A stretch of DNA of 64,000 nucleotides from Arthrobacter hankyongi (GTDB lineage Bacteria; Actinomycetota; Actinomycetes; Actinomycetales; Micrococcaceae): assembly GCF_022012395.1 (NCBI RefSeq), contig NZ_JAKLTQ010000018.1, positions 34,121-98,120 of the forward strand, in the 5' to 3' direction. The notes beneath the pieces were generated by a model. It was not told the DNA's origin. It ran no database searches and saw only the letters and a program-made list of their open reading frames with translations. The translations under genes were made by a program, and so were the position numbers. Positions 7,654-16,181 of this stretch are shown here, piece after piece. How positions within the stretch are numbered: position 1 is the first letter of the stretch; each line of letters begins with the position of its first letter.

Positions 7654-9147
7654 ATGCTACACACCTCAGATTCCAGTCTTGATACGTGGATGGGCCGGCA
7701 GGCCCTCGCCGAGGCCATGATTCCGGTGATCGGTCGGCTGTACCGCGAAAATAACGTGGTGACCAGCATCCATGGCCGGAGCCTGGTCAACAAGTCCACC
7801 ATGAACATCCTCAAGGCGCACCGTTTCGCGCGGCGGATCAGTAAGGACGAATTGCGCCCGGAGGAGACTGCCCCGCTGCTGAACGCTTTGGCACGGCTGG
7901 AGCTCGGTGCGGCCGCGATCGATCTCGCGCGCCTGAACCAGAAGTTCAAGGAAGAGGGAAACGGGGCCACTCTGGAGGAGTTCCTTCGTGCCGAGCTCGC
8001 CGGGATCGTGGGCAAACGCGGCGACAACGACCGTACCAGCACCGACGTCGTGCTCTACGGCTTCGGCCGGATCGGCCGGCTGCTGGCCCGCCTCCTGATC
8101 GAAAAGGCCGGTGGTGGCCACGGGCTGCGCCTGCGAGCCATTGTCGTCCGCCGCGGATCCGATAACGACCTGTCCAAGCGCGCAAGCCTCCTGCGCCGCG
8201 ACTCGGTTCACGGTTCCTTCGAAGGCTCCATCCAGATCAACGAGGATGCCAACACCATCACGGCCAACGGTGTCCGGGTGCAGGTCATCTACGCGGACGA
8301 CCCTGCCACCATCGACTACACGGCCTACGGCATCAACAATGCCCTGGTAGTGGACAACACCGGCCGCTGGCGTGATGCGGAAGGCCTGTCCCAGCATCTG
8401 CGGAGCAAGGGTGTGGCACGGGTGCTGCTGACCGCTCCAGGCAAGGGCGAATTGAAGAACATCGTCCACGGCATCAACCACGGCACCATCAAGGACTCGG
8501 ACCGGATCGTATCCGCGGCGTCCTGCACCACGAATGCCATCACACCGGTGCTGAAGGCCATCAACGACAGGTTCGGCGTAATCCACGGCCACGTGGAAAC
8601 TGTCCACTCGTTCACCAACGACCAGAACCTGATCGACAACTTCCACAAGGGCGACCGGCGCGGCCGCTCCGCCGCGCTGAACATGGTGATTACCGAAACC
8701 GGTGCCGCCAAGGCGGTAGCCAAGGCCCTGCCCGAACTGCTGGGCAGGCTCACCGGCAGCTCCATCCGGGTCCCCACCCCGGACGTTTCCCTGGCCATCC
8801 TGAACCTCAGGCTGGAAAACGGGACCACCAAGGACGAGGTCAATAACTTCCTGCGGGAGATGTCGCTGCACTCGGACCTGCGCAAGCAGATCGACTACGT
8901 TGACTCACCCGAGGTGGTCTCCACCGACTTCGTCGGTTCCCGCCGTACCGGCATCGTAGACGGCTTCGCGACCGTTGCCACGGACAAGAACCTGGTCCTC
9001 TACGTCTGGTATGACAACGAGTTCGGTTACAGCTGCCAGGTGGTCCGCGTCTTGGAAGAGATGGCCGGCGTGAAGCGGCCGTCCTTCCCCCCGGCGGGTG
9101 TCGTTGAGGAGGCCATGTCGGTGCTTGCCGCCTTGGGCTCGGCCTAG
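7654..9147 (+). CDS. gap: Glyceraldehyde-3-phosphate dehydrogenase, long form
   Basis: This glycolytic/gluconeogenic enzyme oxidises glyceraldehyde 3-phosphate to 1,3-bisphosphoglycerate with NAD(P). The product is 497 residues from the ATG at 7654, behind GGAAAGG. It belongs to the long GAPDH type, with about 130 extra N-terminal residues before the Rossmann motif YGFGRIGR (135-142). The catalytic cysteine is Cys291 in SAASCTTNAITP, followed by HGHVETVHSFTNDQN. It ends in WYDNEFGYSCQVVRV, as expected. The next gene, pfkA, follows after 103 bp on the same strand. The long form usually coexists with a standard-length gap in actinobacteria, so this may be a second copy. Confidence 0.92.
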   Translation: MLHTSDSSLDTWMGRQALAEAMIPVIGRLYRENNVVTSIHGRSLVNKSTMNILKAHRFARRISKDELRPEETAPLLNALARLELGAAAIDLARLNQKFKEEGNGATLEEFLRAELAGIVGKRGDNDRTSTDVVLYGFGRIGRLLARLLIEKAGGGHGLRLRAIVVRRGSDNDLSKRASLLRRDSVHGSFEGSIQINEDANTITANGVRVQVIYADDPATIDYTAYGINNALVVDNTGRWRDAEGLSQHLRSKGVARVLLTAPGKGELKNIVHGINHGTIKDSDRIVSAASCTTNAITPVLKAINDRFGVIHGHVETVHSFTNDQNLIDNFHKGDRRGRSAALNMVITETGAAKAVAKALPELLGRLTGSSIRVPTPDVSLAILNLRLENGTTKDEVNNFLREMSLHSDLRKQIDYVDSPEVVSTDFVGSRRTGIVDGFATVATDKNLVLYVWYDNEFGYSCQVVRVLEEMAGVKRPSFPPAGVVEEAMSVLAALGSA

Positions 9148-9250
9148 CATCCACTGGTTTGTGACATACTCCACACCTCCCACCACACATTTAGGTAAGC
9201 TCAGCCTGACGCTTTGCCTGTACACCTTCTCCCCAGGATTGAGCCGAAAC

Positions 9251-10276
9251 ATGAAAATTGGAATTCTCACCAGCGGAGGCGACTGCCCCGGACTGAACGC
9301 GGTGATCCGCGGCGCCGTCCTCAAAGGCATTGCCATCCACGGTCACGAATTCGTGGGTTTCCTTGATGGCTGGCGTGGCGTCGTCGAGGGCGACATCATC
9401 GACCTCCCCCGCAGCATGGTCCGGGGGATCGCCAAGCAGGGCGGCACCATTCTTGGCACGTCCCGCACCAACCCCTTTGAAAACGGCGGCGGCCTCGAGG
9501 TCATCAAGGACCACATGGACCGGCTGGGCATCGACGCCATCATCGCGATCGGCGGTGAGGGAACCCTCGCCGCGGCCAAACGGCTGACGGACGCAGGGCT
9601 AAAAATCGTGGGTGTTCCCAAGACTGTGGACAACGATCTTGACGCGACGGATTACACCTTCGGCTTCGACACCGCCGTGCAGATCGCCACGGAAGCCATC
9701 GACCGGCTGCGCACCACTGCAGAATCCCACCACCGGTGCATGATCGCCGAAGTAATGGGCCGGCACGTGGGCTGGATCGCGCTGCACGCGGGCATGGCGG
9801 CCGGCGCCCAGGCCATCCTCATTCCGGAACAGAAGGTCAGCATCGACCAGATCACCCAGTGGGTGAAGGAGGCCCACGCCCGCGGGCGCGCACCGCTGGT
9901 AGTGGTGGCCGAAGGGTTTGTTCCGGAGCACATGGAAACCCCGCACTCCGAGCGCGGCCTGGACACCTTTGGCCGTCCCCGGCTGGGCGGTATCGCGGAT
10001 CAGTTGGCCCCGGAGCTGGAAGCCCGCACCGGCATCGAAACGCGCACCACCATCCTGGGTCACATCCAGCGCGGCGGCGTGCCGTCGGCGTTTGACCGGG
10101 TCCTGGCCACCCGTCTGGGCATGGCCGCCATCGACTCGGTGGTGGAGGGTTTCTGGGGCACCATGGTGGCGCTGAAGGGAACGCACATCGAACACGTGGG
10201 CTTCCAGGAGGCCCTGGGCCAACTGAAGGTTGTTCCGCAGCAGCGCTACGACGAAGCCGCGGTCCTGTTCGGCTGA
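9251..10276 (+). CDS. pfkA: 6-phosphofructokinase, ATP-type signature
   Basis: This 341-residue enzyme phosphorylates fructose 6-phosphate to the 1,6-bisphosphate. The ATG at 9251 is preferred over a longer frame because the fold starts at once with MKIGILTSGGDCPGLN. Phosphoryl-donor residues are readable: Gly104 in GGEGT points to ATP, whereas PPi enzymes carry Asp there. Lys124 in PKTVDND is the state found in PPi enzymes and in group III ATP enzymes of actinomycetes. Substrate motifs MGRHVGWIALHAG and GHIQRGG are present. The coding sequence is complete, but its last 87 bp are duplicated beyond the IS element that follows. Confidence 0.92.
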   Translation: MKIGILTSGGDCPGLNAVIRGAVLKGIAIHGHEFVGFLDGWRGVVEGDIIDLPRSMVRGIAKQGGTILGTSRTNPFENGGGLEVIKDHMDRLGIDAIIAIGGEGTLAAAKRLTDAGLKIVGVPKTVDNDLDATDYTFGFDTAVQIATEAIDRLRTTAESHHRCMIAEVMGRHVGWIALHAGMAAGAQAILIPEQKVSIDQITQWVKEAHARGRAPLVVVAEGFVPEHMETPHSERGLDTFGRPRLGGIADQLAPELEARTGIETRTTILGHIQRGGVPSAFDRVLATRLGMAAIDSVVEGFWGTMVALKGTHIEHVGFQEALGQLKVVPQQRYDEAAVLFG

Positions 10277-10455
10277 CCCCTGGGGCCCGTCCCAGGCTGC
10301 AAAGCGCCTCAGGGATGGCCCACCACTCCCCCATTTACCCTGTCCTGGGTTATCCGCTGCGCGATGGAAATTTCACGACGAAGAAAAACCCTACTCCGTT
10401 ACAACAAGGTTCGGTAAGGACGGGACTGCCGTAGGACCAACGGACCGAATTGTGA
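10190..10455. repeat. Left copy of a 266-bp direct repeat flanking the IS
   Basis: Positions 10190-10455 recur at 12085-12350 with a constant offset of 1895 bp. I find one difference (T at 10343, G at 12238). The repeat spans the last 87 bp of pfkA and 179 bp of downstream DNA and abuts the IS terminal repeats exactly on both sides. It is therefore best read as an exceptionally long target-site duplication. Confidence 0.93.
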
Positions 10456-12084
10456 CCTGACTTGGCTCACAAAGGTGGCCTCTGGCGGCTTGAGGGTCTG
10501 TGACGTGGGGTTTTGGTGGCTGTCGGCGCGGAATTTGTGCACTAAGCGGGCCGTATTCTGGGGTGATGGCGCCTCACATCCGTACCGTGAAGACCGCGTC
10601 GGGGGCGCGGGCGGTGCAGATCGTGTACTCGCACCGGCGCGGGCAGCGGGATCCGGGCATGTCGGATCCGCGCACACGGACGCCGAGTACGAGCTGCTGC
10701 TGGCCGCGGCGGAGCAGAAGCTTGCCGCGCGGCAGCCGCAGCTGGACCTGGGCCTGGAAGACCCGGCTGCGGCCGTGCCAATCACCGCGTCCCGGATGGG
10801 CGTGCTGTGGGACCTGCTGGAACTGGCCTACCACCGGCTCGGGTTCGCGGCCGTGGCCGGTGAGGAGGACGGGGATGTGTTCCGCCGGCTTGTGCTGGCC
10901 CGGATCATCGAGCCGACCAGCAAGCTCGAGGCCGCCCGGGTGCTGGAGGAGGCAGGGATTCCGGCGCCGTCGTATCCGACGGTCAAACGCCGGCTGCCGG
11001 CCTACGCGAAGCCGGAGTTTCGACAGAAGATCGCCGCCGTGAACGCGGACCACGTGGGGCTGGGGCCGGCCACGGTGGTCCTCTACGATGTCACGACCCT
11101 GTATTTCGAAGCGCATGAAGGAGACGGGTTCCGCGAACCGGGGTTCTCGAAGGAGCGCCGGCTGGAGCCGCAGATCACCGTCGGCCTCCTCGCCGACGCG
11201 GACGGGTTCCCGTTGATGATCGAGGCATTCGAGGGCAACAAGGCCGAGACCGCCACGATGCTGCCGGTGATCCGCTCGTTCATGGCCGCGCACCGGCTCA
11301 CCGACGTGGTCGTGGTCGCCGACGCGGGCATGGTCTCCGACGCCAACAAGAAGCTGCTCGAAGCCGAAGGGCTCTCCTTCATCCTGGGCGCGAAGATCCC
11401 GGCAGTCCCGTACGTGATCGACCGGTGGCGCAAGGAGCACCCGGGCCGGGACTTCCCGGACGGGCACGTGTTCGCCCAGCCGTGGCCGGCCGGCCCCACC
11501 GACAAGCGCTGGGACCACGTGTTCTACTACCGGTACTCCGCCGACAACGCCCGCCGCACCCTGCACGGCATCGACCAGCAGATCGCCAAGGCCGAGGCGG
11601 CCGTCGCCGGGAAGACGTCCGTGAAGCGGAACCGGTTCGTGAAGCTGACCGGCGGCGACCGGGCCGTGAACCGCGACCTGGAGGCCAAGGCGCGGGCCCT
11701 GGCCGGAATCAAGGGGTACGTGACGAACCTGGTCGACTGGCCGGCCGGGCAGGTCATCGCCGCCTACCACCGGCTCTACCAGGCCGGGAAATCGTTCCGC
11801 ATGTCCAAGAGCGACCTCGCGGCCCGGCCCATCTACCACCACACCCGCGAGTCGATCGACGCGCACCTGACCATCGTGTTCGCCGCCCTCGCCGTCAGCC
11901 GCTGGCTCGAAGCCGCCACCGGCTGGTCCATCCGCCGGCTCGTGAAGACCCTGCGCCGCTACCGGACCATCCAGATCCAGGTCGGCAACCAGACCGTCAC
12001 CGCCGAAGACCCGGCACCCCCGGAGATCGGCGCCATCATCACGGCCGCCCGCCAACACCATAGGCACTAAATGAGCCAAGTCGG
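10456..12084 (+). mobile_element. IS1634-family insertion sequence (IS1549-like), 1629 bp
   Basis: The element lies exactly between the two 266-bp repeats. Its ends are imperfect inverted repeats: CCTGACTTGGCTCACAAAG on the left and, read inward from the right, CCCGACTTGGCTCATTTAG (15 of 19 match). It carries one transposase gene whose stop codon lies inside the right inverted repeat. IS1634 and the mycobacterial IS1549 are known for variable, very long target duplications, which agrees with this case. Near-identical duplications imply a recent insertion. Confidence 0.92.
10566..12070 (+). pseudogene. IS1634-family transposase, frameshifted and lacking the catalytic Glu
   Basis: The family N-terminus MAPHIRTVKTASGARAVQIVY begins at the ATG at 10566, but the rest (from GHVGSAHTDAEYELLL) is in another frame. 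One base is therefore missing near 10655-10662. An unbroken frame from 10475 exists, but its first 60 residues are unlike the family. DDE residues: the first Asp is in VVLYDVTTLYFEA (codon 11087) and the second in VVVADAGMVSD (codon 11321). Where the Y-(2)-R-(3)-E-(6)-K motif needs Glu, the sequence reads YHRLYQAGKSFRMSK, with Gly at codon 11786. Both defects suggest this copy is inactive, unless moved in trans. A sequence error at the frameshift is possible. Confidence 0.8.
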
Positions 12085-12171
12085 GAACACGTGGGCTTCC
12101 AGGAGGCCCTGGGCCAACTGAAGGTTGTTCCGCAGCAGCGCTACGACGAAGCCGCGGTCCTGTTCGGCTGA
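12085..12171 (+). pseudogene. Duplicated 3' end of pfkA
   Basis: The right repeat copy includes the last 28 codons of pfkA and its stop, ending DEAAVLFG. There is no start codon or ribosome site. It is a by-product of the IS insertion and not a gene. Confidence 0.85.
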
Positions 12172-12350
12172 CCCCTGGGGCCCGTCCCAGGCTGCAAAGC
12201 GCCTCAGGGATGGCCCACCACTCCCCCATTTACCCTGGCCTGGGTTATCCGCTGCGCGATGGAAATTTCACGACGAAGAAAAACCCTACTCCGTTACAAC
12301 AAGGTTCGGTAAGGACGGGACTGCCGTAGGACCAACGGACCGAATTGTGA
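12085..12350. repeat. Right copy of the 266-bp direct repeat
   Basis: This is the partner of 10190-10455, identical but for one base. It starts immediately after the right inverted repeat of the IS and ends where the unique sequence leading to fba resumes at 12351. Confidence 0.93.
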
Positions 12351-12500
12351 TACGGGTCATCGGCGGAAAAGTGCCCGGTTTTCTCCTCTGCGACGCAGCG
12401 CGTCGAACCGCGGTGCATGCCACCGGCTTCTCCACCCCCGGCGGACACGGTTCCGCAGCAGGCAGGAGCAGGTGGCTTTCGGGCCTTCACTTACCGGAAC

Positions 12501-13520
12501 TTAGAAGGTCTTTCCGGCTGAACCAAGCTGCCTGGCGGCCTCGACGACCCGGGCAGCCAGGCCGGCTTCGGCGGACGCCCCCCAGACACGGGGATCGTAG
12601 GTCTTCTTGTTGCCCACTTCGCCGTCGACCTTCAGCACGCCGTCGTAGTTGCGGAACATATGGTCCGCAACCGCACGCGTGTAGGCATACTGGGTGTCCG
12701 TGTCGATGTTCATCTTGATCACGCCGTAGGCGACGGCGTCGGCGATCTCCTGGTCCGAGGAGCCGGACCCGCCATGGAACACGAGGTCGAACGGCCTGTC
12801 CTTACCGAGCTCGGCACCCACCTGGGCCTGGATGTCCTTGAGGATCTCCGGGCGCAGCTTCACGCCGCCGGGCTTGTAGACGCCGTGGACATTGCCGAAG
12901 GTCAGGGCCGTGATGTATCGGCCGTTCTCGCCGGCGCCCAAGGCTTCGACTGTGGCCAAGGCGTCTTCGACTGTGGTGTAGAGCTTGTCGTTGATCTCGT
13001 TCTCAACGCCGTCCTCTTCGCCGCCCACGGTGCCGATTTCGACCTCAAGGATCATCTTGGCGGCGGCCGTGCGCTCCAGCAGCGCGCGGGCGATGCGCAG
13101 GTTTTCCTGCAGGGTCTCGGCGGAACCGTCCCACATGTGCGAGTTGAACAGGGGGTCGCGGCCGGCCTTGACCTCGGCTTCGGAGGCCGCCAGCAGGGGC
13201 AGGACGAAGCCGTCCAGCTTGTCCTTGGGGCAGTGGTCGGTATGCAGGGCGATGTTGACGTTGTAGTTCCCGGCTACTTCGCGGGCGAAGGCGGCGAAGC
13301 CGAGGGAACCTGCAACCATGTCCTTGGTGGAGGCGCCCGACCAGTAGGCCGCGCCGCCGGTGGAGACCTGGACGATGCCGTCGGACTCGGCTTCGGCGAA
13401 GCCACGGAGGGTGGCGTTCAGCGTCTGCGAGGATGTCACGTTCACGGCCGGAAACGCGAAGCCGCCCGCCTTTGCGCGGTCGATCATCTCGGTGTAGATC
13501 TCCGGGGTTGCAATGGGCAT
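12501..13520 (-). CDS. fbaA: Class II fructose-bisphosphate aldolase
   Basis: This zinc-dependent aldolase of 339 residues interconverts fructose 1,6-bisphosphate with dihydroxyacetone phosphate and glyceraldehyde 3-phosphate. Metal and catalytic motifs are visible: LHTDHCPK with His93, Asp95 and His96; EVEIGTVGGEEDG; FGNVHGVY; and LVFHGGSGSSDQE. Length and the opening MPIATPEIYTEMI are as in actinobacterial Fba. It is the last gene of a leftward set (pgi, tkt, tal, rpe, rpiB, fba), 121 bp after rpiB. Its 3' end faces the IS-disrupted region. Confidence 0.93.
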   Translation of the reverse strand: MPIATPEIYTEMIDRAKAGGFAFPAVNVTSSQTLNATLRGFAEAESDGIVQVSTGGAAYWSGASTKDMVAGSLGFAAFAREVAGNYNVNIALHTDHCPKDKLDGFVLPLLAASEAEVKAGRDPLFNSHMWDGSAETLQENLRIARALLERTAAAKMILEVEIGTVGGEEDGVENEINDKLYTTVEDALATVEALGAGENGRYITALTFGNVHGVYKPGGVKLRPEILKDIQAQVGAELGKDRPFDLVFHGGSGSSDQEIADAVAYGVIKMNIDTDTQYAYTRAVADHMFRNYDGVLKVDGEVGNKKTYDPRVWGASAEAGLAARVVEAARQLGSAGKTF

Positions 13521-13595
13521 GCTGACTCCTATGCTGGGTTTCGTCTATGGCCCCGCTTACCGGGACGAGTCGGGTCCTCGCAGGTCCAAGGGCCG

Positions 13596-13614
13596 TGGCT
13601 CGGGATTCGAGCCA
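13596..13614 (-). other. Small intercistronic hairpin between rpiB and fba
   Basis: TGGCTCG and CGAGCCA form a perfect 7-bp stem with a 5-nt loop. No T-run follows, so it may be an RNA stabiliser or weak pause site. Confidence 0.3.
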
Positions 13615-13641
13615 GCAAGGCCGGTGCGGTGAAGCGCCAAA

Positions 13642-14115
13642 TTACTCGACAATCTCGCCGGTGGTTTCATAGGTGGCGATCTTGCCGATGCGGCGATTAT
13701 GGCGCTCGGCATTGCTGAACGGTTCTGTCAGGAATGCCTCGATCAGTTCGGTGGCTTCCTCAACGGTGTGCTGGCGGCCGCCCACTGCCACCACGTTGGC
13801 ATTGTTGTGCTCACGGGCCAGCTTGGCCGTGTCGAGGTTCCAGGCCAGGGCTGCCCGCACGCCTGCGACCTTGTTAGCGGCGATCTGCTCGCCGTTGCCC
13901 GAGCCGCCCAGCACTATTCCGAGGGCCTCCACGCCCGCGGCCTGGTCGGTCACGACGGCTGAAGCCGCCTTGATGCAGAATGACGGGTAGTCGTCCTCGG
14001 CGTCGTAGGCTGCAGGCCCGTGGTCCACCATCTGGTAGCCCTTTGCGGACAGTGCTGCGATGAGGTGGGCGCTGAGCTCCATGCCGGCATGGTCGGTTGC
14101 GATGTGAACGCGCAT
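13642..14115 (-). CDS. rpiB: Ribose-5-phosphate isomerase B
   Basis: This 157-residue RpiB/LacAB-family isomerase converts ribulose 5-phosphate and ribose 5-phosphate. It starts MRVHIATDHAGMELS at the ATG at 14115; the longer open frame upstream overlaps rpe and is rejected. GIVLGGSGNGEQIAANK carries the Glu-containing active-site loop seen in actinobacterial RpiB, which lacks the catalytic Cys of the E. coli enzyme. NNANVVAVGGRQH is also conserved. It starts 10 bp after the rpe stop, so the two are clearly one operon. Confidence 0.93.
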   Translation of the reverse strand: MRVHIATDHAGMELSAHLIAALSAKGYQMVDHGPAAYDAEDDYPSFCIKAASAVVTDQAAGVEALGIVLGGSGNGEQIAANKVAGVRAALAWNLDTAKLAREHNNANVVAVGGRQHTVEEATELIEAFLTEPFSNAERHNRRIGKIATYETTGEIVE

Positions 14116-14125
14116 AAGTGGTCCT

Positions 14126-14827
14126 TCAGGCTGGTTGGGGTGCGGTGTTGTGGGCGAAGGCGAGCTGGCCGTTCGCGCGCAGTGACTCGATGGCGTCGGA
14201 CGGCGACGGCTTGCCGTACACGGCCGATCCGGCCACGAAGACGTTGGCTCCGGCCTCCGCGGCGCGGGTGATGGTTTCCTCCGTGATGCCGCCGTCGACT
14301 TGGATAGCCACGTCCACTCCGGAACCCTCGACCGCCGCGCGGGCACGGCGGATCTTGGGCAGCATGACGTCCAGGAATGCCTGGCCGCCGAAGCCCGGCT
14401 CAACCGTCATGATCAACAGCATGTCCAGTTCGGGGAGCATGTCCAGGTACGGTTCCACCGGGGTGGCCGGACGCAGGGCCATGCCCGCCTTGGCCCCGCG
14501 GGCGCGAAGCTCGCGGGCGAGCTTGATTGGGGCGTCGGAGGCCTCGACGTGGAAGGTCACCGAGCTCAGGCCGGCGCCGGCGAACTGCGGCGCCCAGCGG
14601 TCCACGTTGGCAATCATCAGGTGGGCGTCCAACGGCACGGGGCTGACCTTTTGCAGCCGTTCCACGACGGGCAGGCCGATGGTCAGGTTCGGCACAAAGT
14701 GGTTGTCCATGACATCCACGTGCACGGCATCGGCGTTGCTGACCCGGGCCAGTTCGGCCTCGAGGTTGACGAAGTCGGCCGAGAGGATGCTGGGGTTAAT
14801 GCAGCACTTCAGGGGTGAAACGGGCAT
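14126..14827 (-). CDS. rpe: Ribulose-phosphate 3-epimerase
   Basis: This 233-residue TIM-barrel metalloenzyme interconverts ribulose 5-phosphate and xylulose 5-phosphate. Family motifs are [10 protein letters not shown] at the N-terminus, [16 protein letters not shown] (metal and catalytic Asp), [21 protein letters not shown] and IQVDGGI with the phosphate-binding [10 protein letters not shown]. It is tightly coupled to rpiB downstream. It is separated from tal upstream by 131 bp containing an 18-bp perfect hairpin. Confidence 0.94.
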   Translation of the reverse strand: MPVSPLKCCINPSILSADFVNLEAELARVSNADAVHVDVMDNHFVPNLTIGLPVVERLQKVSPVPLDAHLMIANVDRWAPQFAGAGLSSVTFHVEASDAPIKLARELRARGAKAGMALRPATPVEPYLDMLPELDMLLIMTVEPGFGGQAFLDVMLPKIRRARAAVEGSGVDVAIQVDGGITEETITRAAEAGANVFVAGSAVYGKPSPSDAIESLRANGQLAFAHNTAPQPA

Positions 14828-14859
14828 GGTGTCTGTCTTTCAGTAGCGGTGGTCCCGGC

Positions 14860-14898
14860 GGCCAGGCGTGGAGATCCCAAGGATCTCCACGCCTGGCC
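14860..14898 (-). terminator. 18-bp perfect hairpin between tal and rpe
   Basis: GGCCAGGCGTGGAGATCC pairs perfectly with its complement across a 3-nt loop. It could terminate the tal transcript, attenuate rpe or stabilise an mRNA end. There is no T-tract. Confidence 0.5.
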
Positions 14899-14958
14899 GG
14901 CACGGAGGGCGGATTCGGCATCAGGACCCCGCAGCGTGGTCCAGATGCGCCGTGTGGG

Positions 14959-16080
14959 TCAGGGGGCCTTCCGTGCGGTGGCAAGGGCGCTTTCGACGTC
15001 GGCGAGGAGTTCCTTCCAGCTGGTCACGAACTTCTCCAGACCTTCGGATTCGAGGAGTGCGACGACCTCGTTGTAGGAAACGCCGAGGCGTTCGAGGGCG
15101 TTGAGCACACTGTTCGCTTCCTCGTAGGTGCCGGTGATCGTGTCACCGGTGACGACGCCGTGGTCGAAGGTGGCGTCAAGGGTCTTTTCGGGCATCGTGT
15201 TCACGACGTCGGCGGCGACGAGTCCGGTGACGTACAGGGTGTCCGGGTAGGCCGGGTCCTTCACGCCGGTGGAGGCCCACAGGGGACGCTGCGGGAGTGC
15301 GCCGGCTTCGGCCAGGGCTGCCCAGCGCTCGGTGGAGAACATCCCCTCGTAAACCTGATAGGCAAGGCGGGCATTGGCGACGCCTGCCTTGCCCTTGAGT
15401 GCCTTGGCTTCGTCGCTGCCGTTGGCGTCCAGCCGCTTGTCGATCTCGGTGTCGACGCGTGAGACGAAGAACGAGGCCACCGAGTGGATTCTGGACAGGT
15501 CGTGGCCGTTTTCCCGGGCCTGCTCCAGACCGGCCTGGAAGGCGTTGATGACGGCCCGGTAGCGCTCCAACGAGAAGATCAGGGTCACGTTCACGCTGAT
15601 GCCTTCAGCCAGCACAGCGGTAATGGCTTCAAGGCCTTCGAGCGTTGCCGGGATCTTAATCAGGACATTGTCCTTGTCGACCTTCTTGTAGAGGCGCTTG
15701 GCCTCGGCAATCGTGCCTTCGGTGTCCCACGCCAGGCGCGGGTCGACCTCGATGGAGACCCGGCCGTCGACGCCCTTGGTGGCGGCGGCTACCGGGGCGA
15801 ACAGGTCGCAGGCGTCCGCGACGTCGGTGGTGGTGATCTCGAAGATAGTGTCCTCGACACTGGCGCCCTGCGCGGCGAGGCCGGCGATCTTTGATGCATA
15901 GTCCGTGCCGGAAGTGATGGCGGCCTGGAAGATGGACGGGTTGGTGGTCACGCCGACGACGTTCTTTTCGTCGATGAGCTTCTGCAGGCTGCCGCTGGCG
16001 AGCCGTTCGCGGGAGAGGTCGTCCAGCCAGATGGACACACCGGCGTCGGAAAGCTGGGCGGTGGGTGTTGCATTGGTCAT
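14959..16080 (-). CDS. tal: Transaldolase
   Basis: This 373-residue transaldolase moves a dihydroxyacetone unit between sugar phosphates in the non-oxidative pentose phosphate pathway. The Schiff-base lysine is Lys142 in [38 protein letters not shown] and [15 protein letters not shown] are conserved. The length fits the long actinobacterial form rather than the 220-residue type. It is 101 bp downstream of tkt on the same strand, with a large hairpin in the gap. Confidence 0.94.
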   Translation of the reverse strand: MTNATPTAQLSDAGVSIWLDDLSRERLASGSLQKLIDEKNVVGVTTNPSIFQAAITSGTDYASKIAGLAAQGASVEDTIFEITTTDVADACDLFAPVAAATKGVDGRVSIEVDPRLAWDTEGTIAEAKRLYKKVDKDNVLIKIPATLEGLEAITAVLAEGISVNVTLIFSLERYRAVINAFQAGLEQARENGHDLSRIHSVASFFVSRVDTEIDKRLDANGSDEAKALKGKAGVANARLAYQVYEGMFSTERWAALAEAGALPQRPLWASTGVKDPAYPDTLYVTGLVAADVVNTMPEKTLDATFDHGVVTGDTITGTYEEANSVLNALERLGVSYNEVVALLESEGLEKFVTSWKELLADVESALATARKAP

Positions 16081-16117
16081 GGCTCTGCTTCTTCCTTCGG
16101 AAATGGTGGACAGTGGA

Positions 16118-16170
16118 CACGCGGCCGGCGCCGGACGCCCGCAGGGCCGTCCCGCGGCGCCGGCCGCGTG
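16118..16170 (-). other. 16-bp perfect hairpin between tkt and tal
   Basis: CACGCGGCCGGCGCCG pairs fully with its complement around a 21-nt loop. As in the tal-rpe gap it lacks a T-run. It may tune the tkt/tal ratio or act as a terminator. Confidence 0.45.
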
Positions 16171-16181
16171 CAGCTGAAGGA

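Noticed and set aside
10475..10655. Transposase start at 10475 in the same frame as the main body
   Set aside because: Its first 60 residues are unlike the family, whereas the expected N-terminus is found in another frame from 10566; a frameshift explains both.
13596..13614. tRNA T-arm-like hairpin (TTCGA in the loop region)
   Set aside because: No acceptor stem, anticodon arm or D-arm could be fitted around it.
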